This document shows, piece by piece, positions 44,631 to 55,159 of a stretch of 64,000 nucleotides of DNA. How positions within the stretch are numbered: the stretch's first letter is position 1; each line of letters opens with the position of its first letter. The notes under the pieces were generated by a model. It was not told where the DNA came from. It made no database searches and saw nothing but the letters and a program-made list of their open reading frames with translations. This DNA comes from Alopecurus myosuroides. Taxonomy: Eukaryota > Streptophyta > Magnoliopsida > Poales > Poaceae. The translations under genes and the position numbers were made by a program. Location: assembly GCA_028641055.1 (NCBI GenBank), contig CM054058.1, forward strand, positions 498,311,919 to 498,375,918, read 5' to 3'.

Positions 44631-45106
44631 AAATGGTATCAGAGCCTTGGTTCCGATTCCCGAGATTGTTTCAATACGAATGGTTATCGAAGCAATGGGT
44701 CCGCAAAGCCTGTAGGATAACCTCGCTAACGGTCGTTGTTTCTAGAGTGTCAAAAACTATTTCTGCTAAACTATTTTGGAGAACATCTCAATAGGATTCT
44801 TGTTTTCTCCTTATCTCTATTCTGTTTCCCCTCCCATCTTATTTGTTTTGGAGTCTTCCCCCCTTGTCTATCTTTCAAAGTGTAGGATCCTACGTGGGTG
44901 GACGTTTTCTGAGCCTTTAACCTAATAGGTTCGATCATCGGAAGATTCCTGGTGGAAGAACATCGTTGTCACTCCGAGCAAGAATCTCTTGTTAGTGGTG
45001 TCGAGGAGATCAACTGGAAGCATGAAGAATCCATAGTCGAACTTCTTTCCCCTCCCGGGTTAGCAGGTGGATTGCGAGGGCGCAATCCCTTGTTAGTGGT
45101 GTCGTC
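44631..45106 (+). other. Internal region of the LARD-like element
   Basis: 476 bp with no coding domain. A 16-bp direct repeat 'cttgttagtggtgtcg' occurs at 44988-45003 and 45089-45104. The second copy ends two bases before the 3' LTR, where a purine-rich tract would be expected and is not seen. This suggests that the interior was shortened by deletion or template switching. Confidence 0.6.
44634..44646 (+). other. Primer-binding site of the LARD-like element (tRNA-iMet type)
   Basis: TGGTATCAGAGCC, the standard complement of the initiator methionine tRNA 3' end, three bases after the LTR. Confidence 0.9.
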
Positions 45107-48100
45107 TGTAACACCTGGGGTGTTCCCCCTAAGTTAGAAAGTTGGTTGCTTTCCTTTTTCTTTTTCCATCACATGCATCCTATGCATTGCATCCTGTTTT
45201 CAAAACAACTCACAAATCCAAACCAATTTAAACTTTCAAAACATGTCTAAAATTGCCAATTGAAAGTTGCAAACTAAATACCTCAAATTGTTTCTCAATA
45301 GTTTGAAGTTGATTTATTTAAATTGCTTGTTAAATAAAAACTTCCTTTTTATCAACACCCTAATGGCAAATTCAAATTCAAATCAAATCAAATCCATGCT
45401 TGGCATATTTCAAATGTGGGTTTAAAAATTAAATTCTTGCAAACAATTAAATTCAATAATGTTTTCATAATTGTTTGAGCTTATTAAATAAAACTTGTTT
45501 ATTTCCAAAAATTCCAAATCAAACTAATATTTGAAATTCAACTAACCATTTAAAATCAAACTAATATTTCAAATTTTTGAAATCAATGCTAACATTGCTT
45601 TTACTCACTGTTTTGCAAATTAATAAAATAAACACCCCAAAATCTATTCTTTTTCTCTCTCTCTCTTTTCTACAAAAAAATGTGTGTGCAAACAAAAAGG
45701 AAAAAATTAAAAACAGCAAAAGAGAGAGAGCAGCCCAGGGAGAGGCAGGCCCCCTAACCCCTACCACCCTTTCTCTTTCCACCCACGGCCCAACACCACC
45801 ATCCAGCCCACCTCCCTCTTCCAGCCCACGTTCTCTTCTCCTTCGTACGGATGCAGAGAAGGACCTGCTGTCACTGTCGTTCCCCCACCATGGACCCCTC
45901 CTTGCTCCACCTGCTCCCGAGCCCTACAAGACCCCAATTCGTGCCCTAACCCTAATGCTCTCCCCTCTCCTCCCCAGGCCGCCGCCGCCACCAGCTTCCC
46001 CTCCCCCCTCCTTTGTAGTTCTTCCACTATCTCACCGAGAACATGTGGCCGCTGCGGGATCACGGGGACGCCATGGTCACCGCGAGGTTCCTCTGTTTCG
46101 GGGAATGGAACCACCACCTCTTCAGCGCCAAGATCGCCGAAGACATCCTAGCCAGGTGACGCTCTAGCTCGCCGCCCTTTTCCTCTGTCCATCGCCGTGG
46201 TTACAGTTCAGGTTGTGCAGTTCGTCAGGAACCCCAACGCACAGAGATGGTAGTACTTGTTTGTTCCTGCCCGAGGTGCATCACCGATCTGGTGGTAGCG
46301 TAGTGGTAGCCCTAATCGCGCTCAGGCTGAGAGAACCTGGGATCGATCCCTTCACGACGCGAAGATCTCTTTTTTCTGTTCTGTCGCGTACTGAAGATGA
46401 AAGATTGCACCTTGTTCTGTCTAAAAATTCAGTTAAACGCGATGTTCCCCTCTTATTCAGGCAGCATCGTAGTGTATCACAACACACGAATCACCCCAGT
46501 GGCAGGGGCCTTCCGCGCGCGCGCTGCAGGCGCGGGTTCGATCCCCCTCGGCCACGCAAAAAGACCACCTTTTTTTCGCAATTTTCCGCCCGCGCGTCCA
46601 GGCCCACGCGTTAGTGGCGTTGGTGGCCACGGTGGATCCACCCCCGCACGCGTGGCTGCCAGCGTGGCGCCTGGCCCATGCGTCAGTGGCCCTGGGCGGC
46701 TGCTGCGCGGTGCAGACCCATTTTTCTCGCACAGTTTTCTCACATAGGCCCCTGACCCCACCGTTTCCTTCACATCCAGGTCCCTGTAAAATCACAGATC
46801 AATCCTTGAACTTCAAACACACATGGAAATTGCAAACAAACTCCAAATTTAAAATGTAAAATATGTTTTTCAGTAAAAATTCAATGTACTTTCTGTTTAT
46901 CAACTTTGTTTTGCAATTTGGACAACTAAAATTAAGGTTATTTAATAATCCTTAAAAATGACAAACTAAAAGGCATAATTAATAACTTTCAAATGGTTGC
47001 TCCAAATTAAGTACTCAAAACATGTTTTCCATCCAAAATTAAATGCCACACTTGAATATCAACTTTGTTTCCTGGTTTGCAACATTCAAATTGGATAATT
47101 GGTTCACCTCTTATTTAATGCATTTAAAGTGGTAATATGCTTAACCAAATCATTTAAAATTGTTTCCTAATAAATAAAATATGTTTCTCATCCAAACTTC
47201 AATGTTCTTTCTGTTTACAAAATAATATCCTAGTTTTCTATAATTAAAAGTGGTGAAAAAATTAATGCTTTACTTAAACCATTTAAAATGTAATAATTCA
47301 TAACTAAATAATTACAATTCCAAAAATGACAAATGAATTACCAACTTGAAGCTAAACTTGTTTTCTTGCTGTTTTCATGTTGCATCTTGCCATTTAATCA
47401 CTTGAACATAAAGTTTGCTATTAGTTTACTAACATTAACTATGTATGCACCATGGACTTTTCCATATGCATCTCAAATGCATATGGGTTCATTTAAATTG
47501 ATTCCTTATGTCAACTAGTTTATCCTTGATGCATCCTTAAACTTGTCATGCATCCATATCTTGATCATGCTGGATCTTTTGCCGTAGTAGTAATTGTTGC
47601 ATCCGGTGTTTGTTCGAGGTTCGTTGCTTCTTCCCGGATAGGACGTTGAGATGATGTGAGCAACGACAAGTTCTGCGGATGTACCTCTACTTGCTGGATT
47701 CCAGGCAAGTATACTCACTTGCTGCCAAATGGCTGCCTTTCATCACTTGTTACCGATTCTTTTCCGTTGTTCTTATTCTAGCCTGTTGGTTCGATGCTTG
47801 TGTCTCGATCCTATTATATGTTACCTTGCAGCCATGATACAGCATTCCTTCCACTTCCTATTAACTGTTGTTTGTTTACCTTGTTGGCCCTCGTGTCGTA
47901 GTTGCATGCTTAGTGTTGTTTGCGCTCAAGTCTTGTTGTCCGTCTTATCACCTGTTTAGTTTGATAGTTGGGTTTCAATTCAATCAACAACTTGTTAATG
48001 TTTCGGGTAATAATAATTTGATGATAAGGCACCGGCAGGAGGCCCGGCGTGGTTTTGAAGCCTGCTAGTGTCGACCCTAATTAGGAAAAGGGTCTTGTCT

Positions 48101-49291
48101 ACTGATCCATTATGAGCGCACTAACCGCATGTGGGAAGCGAGTATGGGCGCCCCCCTCAGTTTGATTCGATTTGCATCTCGTCCAAATCGCCTCATTTAG
48201 TTCGGGTTTTCCATTTGCCGCATGCATGATTTTGCGAACCCAGGCCAGGGTGGAACTTTTGTAGTCGGCATTTAGGGAGACACGTTCTTAGAGTGCTATT
48301 AGGGTCCCCTTTTCTTCGTGGGGCTTGATTAGCCGTGCGCTCAATTGCACGGGGTTCTTTGGGCTTGATGCGAAGAAGAGTTGGGTTGTGTTGAGTATCT
48401 CGCTTGGTGGGTTGATCCCCCGTCTGGCGGGTTATTCTTACGTGTACGGCCAAATTGGTGCACCCCTGCAGGGTAAATCTTCTCGAGAAGCCGTGTTTTC
48501 CGCGGTTATGGATGACTTGGTGAAAGTACTGGCTAACAAGTACTCAGAACAACTTACACCTAACTAATGATAACTTGACTAGTAATATAGATTACCCCCA
48601 CCATCAAAATGAATGTCACCTTAATCAACCGTGTGAGTATCCTTGGGTTGCTTCCTTAGTAGGGGTGACATTGGATGGGTTTGTTTGGGTGGTTAGTACT
48701 AGTTGGTTACGATACGCTATCTTATCCCCCTCTTTTAGCCGGAAGTTGTATCGAGTCTCTGTAGTTAGTTAGTGCAGCCCGCTGCCGCGTATTTGCAATA
48801 ATCCCTTCCTTTCCGTTGAACCCAAAGTATTTGTATCTTGTGATGACTGGCTACGCCGGTATCTTGTGAGTATGGTTTATCCACTTGCCAGTACTTAACC
48901 GTACTGACCCACGAATCCTTTTTCGTGGCTGCATATTCAACATTGCAGTCAACAGGTTTGAAGTCTGACGACGTTAGCTTGGGAATCCCTCCGGCTTGGC
49001 CTGGGCAGGGATTGGACGCTCTCGGTTATCTTCAGGACTCTTAGTCCAATTTGTATCTTGTCCGTAGACGGACGATATGTTGTTTCTTCCGCTGTTATTT
49101 GGATCTTTGTATTGTATCAGTTGTATCCCTGACTCGTTTGAGTCCTCTTGTATATATCTCATTCTGTTGTTGTTGTGGATTATTCGTGAACTGTTGTAAT
49201 GTTATCACAAGTGGCAACCTGGAATCGGTTATTATGTGGATTTTGGCGGGAATGCTGAAATCTGCATAGTGCCCGATCTCGGGGCGTCACA
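45107..49291 (+). repeat. 3' LTR of the LARD-like element (4,185 bp)
   Basis: Same sequence as 39784-44630 without the hAT insertion. It keeps both tRNA-like modules. It ends GGGGCGTCACA and is followed by TGTTT. Confidence 0.95.
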
Positions 49292-49296
49292 TGTTT

Positions 49297-50260
49297 TTTA
49301 TCAAGTTTTTTTTTATCTCTGTTGTGTTTTTATTTTCTTCTTCCAGGTAAGTATTATTTATTGTCCTTAATACATTAGTTTCTTTAGTAAATTGCATATA
49401 TTTAGGTCTTGGGGGCTGATTGCTTGAATAGCACAGTTACAAACTCAAAGACCCGGCCATGATGCCTATGAGTTATAAGGGCCGATTACTTGCAAAAAAG
49501 TACGGCTGCAAGCTTATAACCGGACAAAGGAGCCAAACTTTCTTGACTTTTCTTACTTAAGCTCAATGTGACTCGCACTAAAGTGGCATGATTCGCTAGC
49601 GTATGGTTACAATCAGTCATGATGCCCAATGGGACTTTTCTGACCCTGTCTTCATACAGCTATAGCAACATGATTATCCACGCGAAAGCCGACCTATAGT
49701 ACAAGAGAGTCAAAAGGGTCATCTAAACCACAAGTTATGCAGAGTACAAGGTTAACAACCGGAAACTCAAAGTTTATTAAGCATAACTTCAAAACCTATG
49801 TGAAACGGATCTAGGTTTTGGGATTAGCACGTAGCAATTTGTTCCTTTTGAAAGACCCAATACCCTAGACTCGGAATTTCGGGCCTTGGGGACTCGGGAA
49901 TTTGAAAACAGAAACAAATTATCTAGCTATTCAGCTCAAAAACCCAAAAATCCGAGTCTTGGGGACTTGGGGACTTAGAAAAAAGTGCACTAGTCAAAAC
50001 CCACGAGACCCGGAAACCGAGTCTCACAATAGGAATCATAGTAAAAAGTCAGAAAATCAAGGACGAAAAAGCTCAAAGCTAAGAAATATCAAGTTCAAGC
50101 AAAAGGCCAAAAGGGCCACGAGATATATCAAGGTATCAAAATGTATTACAAGCCACGACATTAGTATCATAAAGCGCACAGGCGCGCCGACAAAAGAATA
50201 ATTGTTTTAAAAAGGCCCATTGGCCGGATAATGTGCCTAAGACGGTTGCCGATAAAAATT
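49297..50260 (+). other. Tat-2 spacer downstream of the nested element
   Basis: Noncoding continuation of Tat-2 after the insertion. Polypurine-like copies 'cttggggact' recur near 49885 and 49957-49975. The right end may contain the 3' UTR of the antisense gene that stops at 50261. Confidence 0.5.
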
Positions 50261-53200
50261 TCACTCGGCATCTTGGGCCGAGTCGTCCGTCTTGCCCTTA
50301 CCCTTGGCAGCCGGGTCTTGCTCCTCGCCTTGATCTCCAGCATTCTTGGTGGTGGCAGCACCCGGGTCAGCAGTAGTGCCGGCCCGTGCGGGAGGGGGGA
50401 CGACTGGCGTGGAGGTAGCAGTCGCAGAATCGACCTCTGCCTTCTTCTTCGCGGCCTCTTCTCTCGCCTGGGCAGCCTCCGCCTTCCATCGGGCCAGCAT
50501 ATCGTACGGCTTGGGAAGGTCTGACTTAATCGTCTTGTCATCAGCATCATATGCGGGCATAATTGAACTGACATCCAAGCCATCGGCAATCACACTGGCC
50601 GCGTGACGAACCTCCTTCTGGATAGCTTTGAAATTCTTCACTGAGAACCTGGACCGGTCGTGATTGAACTCTGGAAACCCGCCTACAAGCTTGGCCGGCT
50701 CGAGTTTGGGAAAATACACCTTAGCCAGTGCAAGCCCCCGGGTTACTCCAACCCGGCAGGACGAGCGTCTCCAGTGCTCAATCCACTCGGGCATAGTGGA
50801 GCACGCGTCAAGCATCATCTTAAGGTTGCCATGCCCGACACCCGTCCACTTCAGATCCTGAAGGATCCATTTGTTTCCGGCACAGAGCTGCCGGATCGTG
50901 CTCTTGATGGTTTTCAGCTTTGCGATATCATCTTCCGGAATTACATCATCCGGACCTGCAGAAAATAGGAAAAAACAATGAGTAAGGAAATCCGACTATT
51001 TATCAGAAGGAGAATCCGGGTTATAATTGTCAAGTTAGGAATCGTACCGGTCAAAGCACGATATGTGTCGGCTATCTGAACGGAAAGCTTGGTCAGTTCA
51101 TCCTCTGCTGCATGAGCCCTCTTTCTATATTTCCTTGTGATTTTCCCGCTCCTCTTAGCATCAGTTTCAGCCGACTCACGCAGAGTCGCCTCCTTCTCGA
51201 GGAGCTTGGTGGCCTTCGCCAATGCTTTCTCAGAGTGGGTCATGAAGGCCTGCATGGTGACACAAGGAAGGATTAGCTGGATAAAAAGCAAGCTATCAGT
51301 CGGATATACCACGAAGTTCCAAGCAAATTATCAATAAGTTCCCTTGGAACTTAGGGACTAGACAAGGACACAGGCAATGTTATTCGGATTTACCTCATGT
51401 TTGGCTATCAAAGCTTCTCGGATATTTTCTTCATCAGCCCTCAAGGTGTGTAGGGCGTCAAGCATTTGGGAAAAAGTCATATCCTCGGGCCTGACACCGG
51501 AAGATCCGGTAGCCTGATCACCCGGGGGGGCGAATCTTCTCCGACTTTGGGGTCGAGACCCGGACTGTCTGAGTGTCCGGATTGGGAGAGCCCATCCTTG
51601 TGTCCAGGATCTCGACATCGTCGTCCTCAGCCTCTTCAGATGGCTCGGGAAACCCGGCTCCTTGCCGAGCCGAGTCAGCCAGGGGATCTTGCTCCTGGTT
51701 ATTTTCAGCACCACCGCCCGTAGCGGCGTCCACATCATCAGTCGGCCCCTCCGTCTCCCGGTTGTCTGTGTCCATGTTATCCGGGTCACTAATCGTGACC
51801 TGGGCGCTGAGGAAAGAAAAGAGAAGTTATTAGCAACAAAAATTGATGGCTATCAAAAGGACTAGTGTATTTCTTAGCCGGAAACATAACTTACCCGACA
51901 TTCACCATGAAATCTGCAGGAAGTGAGCTGCTAGATGCGGACGAGGCTGTCAAAGAATCCGAGAGTGAGACCCGGAGCTGTCCGGCTAATGGATGATTGG
52001 GGGAAGGGTGTTTTCGAGGTGAGTTGATGGGATGAGATGGAGAAATACCAGTACGACGAGCCGGGGACGTAGGAATACCCGGGTTAAGGGGATCCTCGCC
52101 CGGGGAATTCCGGGTTACTCTGCGCTTGGTCGGAGGCGGATCCTTCAAGTGTGGTGAATTTGATAACTGTTGGTTAAGTTCGCGCATATTATCAAAAGAG
52201 TAGGGTTTGGAGGACATGGAAGAGTAGGGAACCTTGAAGACGACCCCGCGGGTTTTCCTCTTGGTTCCGACCTCGACTTCCGGCTCAGTCTCGCTTTTGT
52301 CGGACTCAGTCTCTTCCGGGTCTCCCTGGTCGTCCTTGTCACCCTTATCATCCATACCTGAAAGGTGCAAGCATATAGTTGGAAAGAGAGAAAAAATGGG
52401 AAAGCAAAGTAATAGAGGTTGAGGTGATTGGGTTCCGGGTGATACCTTCGTCGGTGTCGGCCGGTTCTTCTTCTTCCTCCGGGTTCCCGGAGTTGGGAGG
52501 GGTCTCAATGCTCCAGAAGACATTGTCGGCCTGAGATAAAAGCATGAAAATGGGAGTTAGTAGTTGTATCAAGTCAAAGTACGAGAATACGTGTATAAGT
52601 ATCGGATTTTACCGCTGGAGCCGGGTTATCCCGGGTGAACGGTGCTAACCCGGCTATATTCTTGATCACCTCCAGCTTCTCAGTCAGGAAGCTCTTGATG
52701 GTCTTGTTGGTGTCACCAGCCGGATAGTTCTTCGAGGAGTAACGGAGCGCGTCTGTAACGTGCCCCGAGTACTCGCACATAAGCTTTGAGCGGATAGAAT
52801 TGGGATGAATGCGGAAATCTACCCATGTCTTAACCAAGTTAAGCCCAATGAGGCCTTGGGCAGAGAGAACGGCTATTTTGGATAGAAGGGGCTGAATGAC
52901 TTCCCTGTCCGACTCAGGGGGGAAAGCATTAAAAGTATCGGAAAGATCTAAGAGACCCTCCGAGTAACCCGGCAACTTCCTCTCGCCGGGTGGGGAGGTG
53001 TCCCGACAATAAAAGAAGGAAAGCTGCCAATGCTTAACATGTGAGTTTAAGTTTAGAGTCGGCATGGGAGAATTTTTGCGGCGCTGGATGGAAACCCCGC
53101 CGCAGGCCAAAAGGGCCCCGTCACCGCTTTCGCGGCACGGTTTGCATTGGAAAAAGCTCGATAAATAAAGCCAAATTTGGCGGGATGCACAAGTAAGATT

Positions 53201-54250
53201 CACAGAGGACTATAAAGTGGGTTATGTTCAACATAGAGTTAGGCCCTATGTCGAACACCCGGAGGACATAGTGGCGGAGGACTTCACGGAAGAAAGAGTG
53301 ACCCGGGGGGCGAAACCCCCGGATCACGTGTTCGACAAAGCATATTACCTCGTCGGGATTGGGAGTACGCCGGGTCTCGTCACCCGGAACCCTCCAATGA
53401 ATCTCCTTCTGAGGAGGGAGGATGCCTGACTCGGCCAGTTCTTCCAGTTTGGCCTGAGTCACGGAAGACCGCGCCCAGTTGGCAGATATGGACTGGGTCG
53501 TCTTTGCTTTTGCCGGCTGCTTCCCTTTGTTCCTAGGAGCCATTGGTTCAGCCTGCAAAAATACGAAGCAAAGAGTACGAAATCATGAACTATCCGAGTA
53601 TCCACGAGTATTATCAGTGAGAGGCAGAGTATTGACGAGCAACACAGAAATTGTGGGATATCTACGCATCGACAAGTAGTTATGAAAAAAGGTTGGTTGC
53701 CTATGTATCTAGTGCAAGTAAAAGAACCGGAAGTGGTGGATTTTCCGGGTATCAAGTGCAGTCGCGGAAGTTTGGGTGAGTTGCATCCAGATTGGAAAAT
53801 TTGTGGATGATTTTGTCGTGGAATTAACTATTACAAGTGATAGGGGAGTGACGTGTGGTCATCCATTAAGCGATTGAACAAGCTAGGATGGAGCTATGCG
53901 ACCTAATCCGGCATGAAGCAAGAAATGGCCCGCGGGCGGACTAGATCTAATCTAGGTCAAAAGGAGAAATTGGAGCCTAAATCAATGGGAGCAAGGAGCT
54001 TACCGGAGGGGGTTGGAGAAGGGCGCGACGACAGCAGATGGCGCAGTCGTGATGTCCTCTCGATATTCTCGGCGGGCAGCTCAAGGGCGCGGCGGCGGAA
54101 ACTGGCGGCGGCGGCGGGCGAACCGTGGTTGAGCGCAGCTGGCGGCGGCTCAGCTCCGGCTGTGCGCTCGAGGTCTCCGTGGCGGCGCTGCGGGAATCCG
54201 TGCGAGGTGGTGCCGGTGAGGAAGGAGAAGGTGGAAGGAATGGGCCGTTG
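50261..54250 (-). pseudogene. Antisense spliced gene of Tat-2 (two frameshifts)
   Basis: Predicted exons on the minus strand: a 5' UTR exon about 54250-54004, then 53552-52613 (ATG at 53543), 52530-52446, 52357-51895, 51806-51394, 51249-51048, 50955-50261. All junctions are GT-AG and in phase. Breaks are a one-base excess at a T5 run (about 53150) and another at a G7 run (51524-51530). Without them it would be about 928 codons. The N-terminus (FVEHVIRGFRPPGHSFFREV and on to CESYLCIPP) matches the same domain class as Tat-1. The order after it is also the same: an acidic and basic middle (KRKTRGVVF, KRRVTRNS), an acidic exon 5, a coiled-coil exon 6 and an Ala-rich acidic C-terminus. Homopolymer errors in the assembly could mimic both breaks. 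Confidence 0.75.
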
Positions 54251-54273
54251 GGGTTAGGTTACCCCCTAGGTAC

Positions 54274-54282
54274 CTATTTATA
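54274..54282 (-). promoter_or_regulatory. TATA box of the Tat-2 antisense gene
   Basis: TATAAATAG on the minus strand, inside the near-palindrome 'ggtacctatttataggtac'. It lies about 740 bp before the ATG, with a 5' UTR exon and intron between them. Start of transcription is expected near 54250. Confidence 0.65.
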
Positions 54283-54660
54283 GGTACGGGTGGGAAAACC
54301 TAGGCCAACGAGCGGGAATCGAAATTTTCGGGATAAGGGATACCCGTCCTGATATTCTGGGATATGCGTTAAGTACTGGACGAGATATCCGGAATGGATA
54401 GGAAGCAAATCTCTCCCGCGATATCTGGACCAATTAACGTGTGAAATAAGCCGGATCTTTGGCATTCTCATCAGGGCCTTGACCCGGAAAAGTAAAAGGT
54501 GGATTCAGAGGAAACCGGGTTATTATATGGACCACCGATGGAGTTAGGCCTAGCTGTTTATTAAAGCAACTTAACTCGGCCTCTATGAATTTGTATGTTT
54601 GTTATTTTTGCAGGGAATAGCATGCGCTTCAAGGAGGATCCCGTGAAGCCCAAGCTATTC

Positions 54661-54670
54661 TGGGGACTAC
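54661..54670 (+). other. Polypurine tract region of Tat-2
   Basis: TGGGGACTAC directly before the 3' LTR. Confidence 0.65.
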
Positions 54671-55159
54671 TGATGGAGGGATGATAACCCGGTATGCTAA
54701 CGTCAAGGAGTAACTCGGCCCAAAGGACGCTGTGCAAGACCCGGCTTAGGGAAAAGGAGCTTCTAGAAGGCCCAGGAGAGTAGGCCTCGTAACCCGGATT
54801 GTGGGTTCCGATAAGGAAGTTTAGGGTTTTGTAACTAGTGTCCGGGTAGGATTCCGAGTACACCTTGGATAGCAAGCCAGGGGATCCGGGGATTATATAA
54901 GCCGGCCCCTAGGGTTAGATCGGACGAGTTCACAGGGTACACAAGTTTACGAGATAGAGATTGCGAGATATCGAGTATCCATTGTAAGACGAGTATCGAG
55001 ATAGTATATTCAGATCGTAGACTCGGCGACTTGATTGCCGGGTACCAGATCGCTTATCACCATGATTTCCCTTGAGCTAAACCCTCTCCCAAACACCAGA
55101 GTCGATTTGCCCCAAGACAAGTTACCCCCGGTAACGTCTGCCGTGATTATCCCACGACA
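54671..55159 (+). repeat. 3' LTR of Tat-2 (489 bp)
   Basis: Same length as the 5' LTR with about nine substitutions. TATA box at 54894-54901. Followed by ATGCC (55160-55164). Confidence 0.95.

Larger units (their letters stand above)
39784..49291 (+). mobile_element. LARD-like nonautonomous LTR element with about 4.2-kb LTRs and a 476-bp interior
   Basis: Both LTRs run from TGTAACACCTGGGG to GGGGCGTCACA and are flanked by TGTTT (39779-39783, 49292-49296). A tRNA-iMet-type primer site follows the first LTR. The interior has no coding capacity, so mobilisation would need proteins from another element. Giant LTRs recall the LARD class (for example Sukkula of barley), but those have a much longer conserved interior; I do not claim the family. 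About 47 substitutions between the LTRs by eye (about 1.1%), younger than its host Tat-2. Confidence 0.9.
32389..55159 (+). mobile_element. Tat-2: full-length Tat-lineage Ty3/gypsy element carrying a nested LARD-like element
   Basis: Two 489-bp LTRs (TGATGGAG to CCACGACA) with the target duplication ATGCC on both sides. After subtracting the nested insertion (39784-49291 plus one TGTTT copy) the element is about 13.3 kb. The layout is the same as Tat-1: gag, pol, spacer, opposite-strand spliced gene, polypurine tract. I count nine LTR differences (about 1.8%), so it is older than the element inside it. The LTR sequence is unlike Tat-1 apart from the last 30 bp, so it is a different family of the same lineage. 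Confidence 0.93.
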
